A stretch of 64,000 nt of DNA, taken from positions 1 through 64,000 of the forward strand of contig CAKVGZ010000002.1 in NCBI GenBank assembly GCA_934747765.1. Direction: 5' to 3'. Made by a program: the position numbers and the translations under genes. Every line of letters begins with the position of its first letter. Positions within the stretch are counted from its first letter, which is position 1. Origin of the DNA: an uncultured Clostridia bacterium. Lineage in GTDB: Bacteria > Bacillota > Clostridia > Christensenellales > UBA1242. Under the pieces are notes generated by a model. That model did not search any database. It saw only the letters and a list, made by a program, of their open reading frames with translations, and had not been told where the DNA came from. Shown here one piece after another: positions 59,003-64,000 of the stretch.

Positions 59003-60244
59003 TTAAAACCCCATATCCCGCTCCTGTAATGAATTGCTTAAGCCAACAGTTGGTAATTTTTTTTGTGAATTAAGCAGTTTTGCGTTAACAGTTTCAGTTG
59101 TTTCTATTTGATTAATTATATGTGCCATTGTTGTTGGCAACATTACAGTTGTAGATTGGTCTTTATCGTTATTTTTGTTTTTTTGTGCTGAACTATTGCT
59201 TGGCAAATTGTATGAAGGGAGATTTGCTATGTCAATCCATTTTTTTGGCTCAGATTTTTCTTCTTTTTTGGAGGCGCTTTTTTTTGGAGCGCCTTTCTTT
59301 TTTGATGCAGATTTTTTAGGCTTTGAACCTCCTCCACTTTCCGCAGATTTCGATTTTGTTTTTTCTTCTTTTTTTGGAGCAGGAGCAGGTTTTCTGTCCA
59401 TTGATTCTAAAATTTCTTTGTGGACCTGTTTGTAATTTGTGACATAATCTTCTTTTGTTTTTGCCAAACTTTCCAAAAGTTTTTTGTCTTTTAGGTATTC
59501 CGACGTTTCGGTCAAAATTTTGTCCAAACCTTTTCTAAGCAAGATATAATAATTAGGTTGACCAATTTTACTTTCCATCTCGCCCACAAACACCTGATAT
59601 TTTCTAAGCACCAATTCGGAAAATTTTCCAGGATTGTTTTTCAATGTTTTCAAAATGTTATCAATATAAGTGTTTGAAATGTAATCCAGCGAATCTGCTC
59701 TTTCTTTTTTCATAACATTCATTTCTTTCATTCTTCTAAGAATGTTGGAAAGAACTTCTTCGTCAATCACATCTCCGTCAACTTCATTTTTTTCTTTAAT
59801 GGAAAAAACCTTGTTAACTTTTGTCATAAAATATTGGTCGGCATCATCAGTGTATCTTGCAACCATCGTTTTCAAAAGTTCGGTTTTCCCGTTTTCTTTA
59901 TTAACTTGTTCAATTAATCTTAATGATGCGCATTTTTTCCCGTTTCCAACGGTTTCAATTATCATAGTGAATTTAAATTCATGAGATTTTACTGGACCAA
60001 TCAAGATATACTTGTTTTCTTCGCTTTGCGCAACATATTTGTTGATTTTTATGAGTTCAATCAAATAATCTTTTTCAACATAATAACTGCCGTCATTGCG
60101 ATATTTCCCCATCAAAAGATTATCGATGATTTCATCGTTTTGAGAGCACATATAATAATGAATATTCTCAGAACCTGATATTTCAAGTCCTGTTTCTCTA
60201 TTCAAATATTTAGTTTGTTGTTCAACTTCTTTTTCTTCACTCAT
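59003..60244 (-). CDS. Unknown protein with Lys/Ala/Ser-rich linker
   Basis: 413 aa. A folded N-terminal part (1-285; beta-rich to about 140, helical to 285) is followed by a basic low-complexity linker (about 287-335, histone H1-like 'KKSASKKKGAPKKSASKK'). A C-terminal part contains 'MLPTTMAHIINQIETTE'. The basic linker may bind nucleic acid or polyphosphate. No family recognised. It lies between secG and prfA clusters. Confidence 0.6.
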   Translation of the reverse strand: MSEEKEVEQQTKYLNRETGLEISGSENIHYYMCSQNDEIIDNLLMGKYRNDGSYYVEKDYLIELIKINKYVAQSEENKYILIGPVKSHEFKFTMIIETVGNGKKCASLRLIEQVNKENGKTELLKTMVARYTDDADQYFMTKVNKVFSIKEKNEVDGDVIDEEVLSNILRRMKEMNVMKKERADSLDYISNTYIDNILKTLKNNPGKFSELVLRKYQVFVGEMESKIGQPNYYILLRKGLDKILTETSEYLKDKKLLESLAKTKEDYVTNYKQVHKEILESMDRKPAPAPKKEEKTKSKSAESGGGSKPKKSASKKKGAPKKSASKKEEKSEPKKWIDIANLPSYNLPSNSSAQKNKNNDKDQSTTVMLPTTMAHIINQIETTETVNAKLLNSQKKLPTVGLSNSLQERDMGF

Positions 60245-60278
60245 AACTTCTCATCACTATAATATATTTTTATGTAAT

Positions 60279-61358
60279 TCAAGCATTGCCATTCAGCGCC
60301 AATTCAAGTTTTGCTTTTTGGTCTGCAAGAGCCAAATTTTCAATCATTTCGTCAATGTTTCCGTCAAGAAAATCATCAAGAGAATAAATTGTGTAATTAA
60401 TTCTATGGTCTGTTATTCTGCCTTGAGGATAATTATAAGTTCTTATTCTTTCGCATCTTTCAGCATTTCCAACTTGGCTTTTTCTGTTTTCACTGTATTC
60501 TTTATCACGTTGTGATTTGTAATAATCGTACAATTTCGACTTCAATATTTGAAATGCTCTTTCTCTATTCTTAATTTGAGAACGTTCATCTTGGCATGCC
60601 ACAACAATTCCCGTTGGCATGTGCGTTATTCTGATTGCCGAATCGGTTTTGTTAACGTGCTGTCCGCCGGCGCCACTACTTCTGTATGTATCAATTCTTA
60701 TGTCCTTATCCAAGATTTCAAAATCCACATCTTCAACCTCTGGCAACACAGCAACAGTTGCAGTTGAAGTGTGAACTCTGCCTTGCGATTCTGTTTCTGG
60801 AACTCTTTGAACTCTGTGAACTCCGCTTTCATATTTAAGCTTTGAATAAGCACCTTTTCCGCTTATGATAAACGAGCATTCTTTAACTCCGCCCATTTCT
60901 GTTTCGGAATAGTCTGCAATTTCAACCTTCCATTTTTTTCTTTCTGCATATCTCATATACATTTTCATAAGAACTGCTCCGAAAAGCGCCGATTCTTCAC
61001 CGCCAACACCGGGTCTGATTTCGATGATGACGTTGCTGTCGTCATTTTCATCTTTTGGAAGTAAAAGAATTTTTATTTTTTCTTCAAGTTCATCAATTTT
61101 TTGCTTGCAATCTTTGACTTCTTCTTTGAAAAGGTCAATCATTTCTTCGTCAGTTTCAGCTTTCAAAGTTTCTTCTGCTTCAGAAAGTTCTTTTTGAAGT
61201 TTGACAAGTTCGTCATGAGCATTTGCCAAATCTTCAAGTGAAGCTCTTTCTTTAACAAGTTTTTTCCACTCTTTTTGATCTGCAATAATTTCAGGTTTTG
61301 AAATTAAGTCTGTCAGTTCATCAAATCTCTTTTTGATATTTATTGTTTTTTCAATCAT
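60279..61358 (-). CDS. prfA: Peptide chain release factor 1
   Basis: 359 aa. 'YRSSGAGGQHVNKTDSA' carries the GGQ peptidyl-hydrolase motif. 'VQRVPETESQGR' contains the class-1 PxT recognition tripeptide (PET here, at the PAT position), marking RF1 (UAA/UAG). AAGGAAG site. Directly after the gene for its methylase PrmC. Confidence 0.97.
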   Translation of the reverse strand: MIEKTINIKKRFDELTDLISKPEIIADQKEWKKLVKERASLEDLANAHDELVKLQKELSEAEETLKAETDEEMIDLFKEEVKDCKQKIDELEEKIKILLLPKDENDDSNVIIEIRPGVGGEESALFGAVLMKMYMRYAERKKWKVEIADYSETEMGGVKECSFIISGKGAYSKLKYESGVHRVQRVPETESQGRVHTSTATVAVLPEVEDVDFEILDKDIRIDTYRSSGAGGQHVNKTDSAIRITHMPTGIVVACQDERSQIKNRERAFQILKSKLYDYYKSQRDKEYSENRKSQVGNAERCERIRTYNYPQGRITDHRINYTIYSLDDFLDGNIDEMIENLALADQKAKLELALNGNA

Positions 61359-61367
61359 AAATCTTCC

Positions 61368-63074
61368 TTATTGTTTCTTTTGAGCAACAACAATTCTGTC
61401 GTTTCCTCCATAATCTTTCTTTATTTTAATATTTTTAAAGTTATTTTGCAAGAGTTTTTTAATGCTTTCACCTTGATTAAATCCAATCTCCAACACCAAA
61501 ACACCATTTTCTTTCAGATGTGACGGTGCATCTTGTGCAATCTCTCTGTAGAAAGATAGTCCGTCATCTCCGCCATCAAGTGCCAAAATTGGGTCGTATT
61601 TCTTGACCTCGTCATCCAAAGTCAAAACTTCACTTGAAGGAATGTATGGAGGGTTCGAAATTATCAAATCAAATTTTTCTTTCTTCAAGCCTTTAAAAAC
61701 GTCCGATTCAATAAATTTTATCTTAGCATCATTGTTTTTTGCATTCTTTTTTGCAACTTCAAGTGCTTGACGTGAAATGTCGCTTGCAACGACGGTTGCT
61801 TTTGTTTCTTTCGCAATTGTGATTGCAATTGCCCCGCTTCCAGTCATAAGGTCCAAAACTTGAGGTTTTGAAAACTTTCTAAGTTCTTTGATTGCTTCTT
61901 CAACAACAAGTTCTGTTTCTTGTCTTGGCGAAAGAACATTTTTGTCAACATAAAAATTTCTTCCGTAAAAATTTGCTTGATTGAATATTTTTGAAATTGG
62001 CATATGTTTTTCGCGCTTTGAAAGTGCACTGCGAATTTTCTTCAGGTCAGATTCCGTCACATGGGTCAGCAACTTGATTTCACTCCTGTTTTTTCCAAGA
62101 GCGCTGGCAATAAGCCAATCTGCTTCTGCCTCGTCGTCAATTCCAACAGCCAATAATCGTGATTTAACTTCACTGTAAACAACGCTTAAAGCCACTCCGC
62201 CAAAAACTGCATCTCCAATCAATCTTTCTTCATTTTCAATCATCAACAAAACCTCGTTCATTGCCGAAAACGCAAGTTCACGTTCAGTTTGTCCTGGAAT
62301 TTCACAAGTTAAAAATGCAACTGGAGTTATTATAATTTTTGAAAATAATGAATTTTTAAACTCCAAAAGTTTGAGAATTTCATAAACAATTGAAAAACTT
62401 CCAAGAATAATTGCAATATTAATCAAAAATCTGAACAAAAAGTTTATTTCAGCAACAACAAATGATACCACAAAAATTGATAAAAAGAAACCACAAATGA
62501 TATAATTCAAAAAATTTGTTGAAAGATAATATGAATCAATTCGTTTTTTCTCATAATTTGCTTTAGCCAAATTGCCAGCTCCGTTGTTTCTATAAAACTG
62601 GCGCATGGATGGAATAAATCTTAAAGAGAGCAAAATTATTGCCAAAAGACCAACTCTGACAATGCCCATGATAAAAGCCACAAGATAAAGCCCTAGCCCA
62701 TTATCTCGAAGCATCGAAAAGAAAAAATATGGAATTAAAATTAATCCAACAAATCCAATCAGCGCACCCAAAAGTCCACAAATTGTTAGCATAACAACGC
62801 TCTTTTGAATTTTCAATTTCTTAGCAACTTTATCTTCAAAATCTTCTTTGCTTTTGCCTAGACTAAGTTGCGAGCGATTTAAAGAGATAATAAAAACATA
62901 AATTCCAAATATTAATAGCGAAAGTCCACGCAAAAAAGGAATGTTCATTCCCCAAAAATCTTTTTTGTCTTTGAAAGAAACAACATCAATTTTTCCTTTA
63001 TCATTTATGGTTGCAATAACTCTATTGTTTTTATGCGATGCAACACTTCCTTTTGGAACTGGAAAGAAAATCAT
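61368..63074 (-). CDS. prmC: DUF1385 membrane domain fused to PrmC methyltransferase
   Basis: 568 aa from the ATG at 63074. Residues 1-290 are a DUF1385-type membrane domain ('IPFLRGL', four to six transmembrane helices, and 'SFSIVYEILKLLEF' then 'CEIPGQTERELAFSAMNEVLLM'). Residues about 300-568 are PrmC: N-terminal helical part ('DDEAEADWLIAS'), SAM motif 'LDLMTGSGAIAITIA' and catalytic 'NPPYIPSSE'. PrmC methylates the GGQ glutamine of release factors. The two are usually separate adjacent genes. No clear Shine-Dalgarno; an in-frame extension to 63230 runs through the rpmE terminator and is not credible. Confidence 0.88.
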   Translation of the reverse strand: MIFFPVPKGSVASHKNNRVIATINDKGKIDVVSFKDKKDFWGMNIPFLRGLSLLIFGIYVFIISLNRSQLSLGKSKEDFEDKVAKKLKIQKSVVMLTICGLLGALIGFVGLILIPYFFFSMLRDNGLGLYLVAFIMGIVRVGLLAIILLSLRFIPSMRQFYRNNGAGNLAKANYEKKRIDSYYLSTNFLNYIICGFFLSIFVVSFVVAEINFLFRFLINIAIILGSFSIVYEILKLLEFKNSLFSKIIITPVAFLTCEIPGQTERELAFSAMNEVLLMIENEERLIGDAVFGGVALSVVYSEVKSRLLAVGIDDEAEADWLIASALGKNRSEIKLLTHVTESDLKKIRSALSKREKHMPISKIFNQANFYGRNFYVDKNVLSPRQETELVVEEAIKELRKFSKPQVLDLMTGSGAIAITIAKETKATVVASDISRQALEVAKKNAKNNDAKIKFIESDVFKGLKKEKFDLIISNPPYIPSSEVLTLDDEVKKYDPILALDGGDDGLSFYREIAQDAPSHLKENGVLVLEIGFNQGESIKKLLQNNFKNIKIKKDYGGNDRIVVAQKKQ

Positions 63075-63093
63075 AAAAAAAGTGTTGCCAAAA

Positions 63094-63122
63094 ACAAAAA
63101 AAAACAAACATTTCTGTTTGTT
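63094..63122 (-). terminator. Terminator after rpmE
   Basis: AACAAACA/TGTTTGTT hairpin with long U-rich tract on the minus strand. Confidence 0.75.
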
Positions 63123-63129
63123 TTTTGTG

Positions 63130-63333
63130 TTATTTCCCAAGTCTTTTGTTAAATCTTTCAACACGACCACTTGTGTCAACAATCTTTTGTTTTCCAGTGA
63201 AGAATGGGTGACATTTGTTGCAAATATCAATTTTCATTTGGTCACCATCAATTGTTGAACCAGTTTTGAAACTATTTCCACAAGCACATGTAACTGTAAC
63301 TTCATGATAATTTGGGTGCAAATTTTCTTTCAT
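63130..63333 (-). CDS. rpmE: Ribosomal protein L31, zinc form
   Basis: 67 aa. CAC at 16-18 and CNKC at 38-41 give the zinc-binding L31; 'HPFFTGKQK' is standard. GGAGGG site. Precedes the DUF1385-prmC-prfA block, the common Bacillota order. Confidence 0.97.
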   Translation of the reverse strand: MKENLHPNYHEVTVTCACGNSFKTGSTIDGDQMKIDICNKCHPFFTGKQKIVDTSGRVERFNKRLGK

Positions 63334-63347
63334 TTTTCCCTCCTTGT

Positions 63348-64000
63348 TTATTCTTTTCCAACAAGTTTGAGGTCAACTCTTCCCTTGTTGTCAATTTTTA
63401 TAACTTCAACTTCAACTTCATCTCCAACTTTAACAACGTCTTCAACTTTCTCAACACGTTTTGATGAAAGTTTGGAAATATGAATCATTCCATCTTTCCC
63501 AGGAGCAATTTCAACAAAAGCGCCAAATTGCATAATTTTAACAACTTTTCCTGAGTAGATTTTACCAACTTCAAGTTCTTCAACAATTCCTAAAATGATA
63601 TTTTTTGCTTTTTCAGCCATATCTGAATCAGGAGTTGCAATGAAAACTTGACCTTCATCAGTGATATCAATCTTAACACCAGTTTCTTCGATGATTTTGT
63701 TAATTGTTTTTCCACCAGAACCAATAACATCTTTGATTGTGTCTGGATTGATTGAGAATGTGATAATTTTTGGAGCATATTTTGAAAGTTCAGGTCTTGG
63801 CTTGTCAATAACTGAAAGCATTTTATCCAAGATATAAAGCCTTCCTTGGCGAGCTTGTTCAAGAGCAGTTGTCAAAATTTCTTCGTCAATCCCTTTGATT
63901 TTTATGTCCATTTGAATTGCAGTGATTCCTTTGGTTGTTCCAGTAACTTTGAAGTCCATGTCGCCAAGGAAATCTTCAAGGCCTTGAATGTCCGAAAGCA
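63348..64000 (-). CDS. pnp: Polynucleotide phosphorylase, 3' part (runs off the window)
   Basis: The last 217 codons are inside the window; the frame is open to base 64000. It starts in the conserved 'SDIQGLEDFLGDMDFKVTGT'. The end of the second RNase PH domain follows, then a KH domain ('DVIGSGGKTINKI') and a C-terminal S1 domain ('IYSGKVVKIMQFGAFVEI'). A 3'-5' phosphorolytic exoribonuclease of the RNA degradosome. Confidence 0.97.
   Translation of the reverse strand, partial: LSDIQGLEDFLGDMDFKVTGTTKGITAIQMDIKIKGIDEEILTTALEQARQGRLYILDKMLSVIDKPRPELSKYAPKIITFSINPDTIKDVIGSGGKTINKIIEETGVKIDITDEGQVFIATPDSDMAEKAKNIILGIVEELEVGKIYSGKVVKIMQFGAFVEIAPGKDGMIHISKLSSKRVEKVEDVVKVGDEVEVEVIKIDNKGRVDLKLVGKE

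Noticed and set aside
63075..63230. N-terminal extension of the DUF1385-PrmC protein
   Set aside because: It would run through the rpmE terminator and overlap rpmE; the family-like sequence starts at the ATG at 63074.

Overview
The window is a 64-kb stretch of an AT-rich, low-GC Gram-positive (Bacillota) chromosome. The evidence is AGGAGG-type ribosome binding sites, ribosomal protein L27 with the cleavable N-terminal extension plus its dedicated protease Prp, a ruvCAB-queA-tgt-yajC operon, a secG-rnr-smpB-ssrA cluster, and a MurE with the DNPR signature of meso-diaminopimelate ligases. FtsW, MraY, MurD, MurE and MurG show that the cell is walled. I cannot name a genus; an uncultured gut-type Clostridia-like lineage is my inference. 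Most genes are ordinary housekeeping genes, with accessory islands between them.

Layout: 1-5100 is accessory DNA. It holds a 20-residue-repeat solenoid protein, a tRNA-Lys preceded by a duplicated structured leader and a broken tRNA copy, a HExxH protein, a possible toxin-immunity remnant and small unknowns. 5200-11124 (minus) is the ruvC-ruvA-ruvB-queA-unknown-tgt-(33 aa)-yajC operon. 11239-11993 holds a Cro-type regulator and a RadC that stops before its catalytic motif. 12155-15503 (plus) has its own consensus promoter and encodes an intact metallophosphoesterase, a same-length relative that has lost all metal-binding motifs, a zinc ribbon and a YlxY/PdaB-like deacetylase. 24005-15647 (minus) is a compact podovirus-type morphogenesis operon (TerS-like fragment, portal, scaffold, capsid, adaptor, tail-stabilisation protein, coiled-coil proteins, holin). 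It lacks large terminase, integrase, replication genes, endolysin and tail fibre. This is the best candidate for an undescribed system: a domesticated capsid or transfer-particle-like locus.

24082-31445 carries floA-nfeD behind a small-RNA-like transcript, an OGG-type glycosylase, rplU-prp-rpmA, rpmF, ackA, an SDR and an XRE/DUF1540-like pair. 31482-36043 is the str operon (rpsL-rpsG-fusA-tuf) with an attenuator-like leader. 36081-45532 holds murG, an S8 protease, rsmD, a repressor-type divergon and murE-mraY-murD-ftsW coupled by ATGA overlaps (no murF). 45682-58454 holds recO, truA, rplM-rpsI, comEC, holA, a patatin, a large coiled-coil protein, tmRNA, smpB, rnr and secG. 58591-64000 has two unknown genes, then prfA, a DUF1385-PrmC fusion, rpmE and the 3' part of pnp.

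Two regulatory themes recur. About ten genes without a Shine-Dalgarno have a -10 hexamer exactly six bases before the ATG, which suggests leaderless mRNAs. Two regulator divergons place a dyad operator inside the 17-bp promoter spacer.
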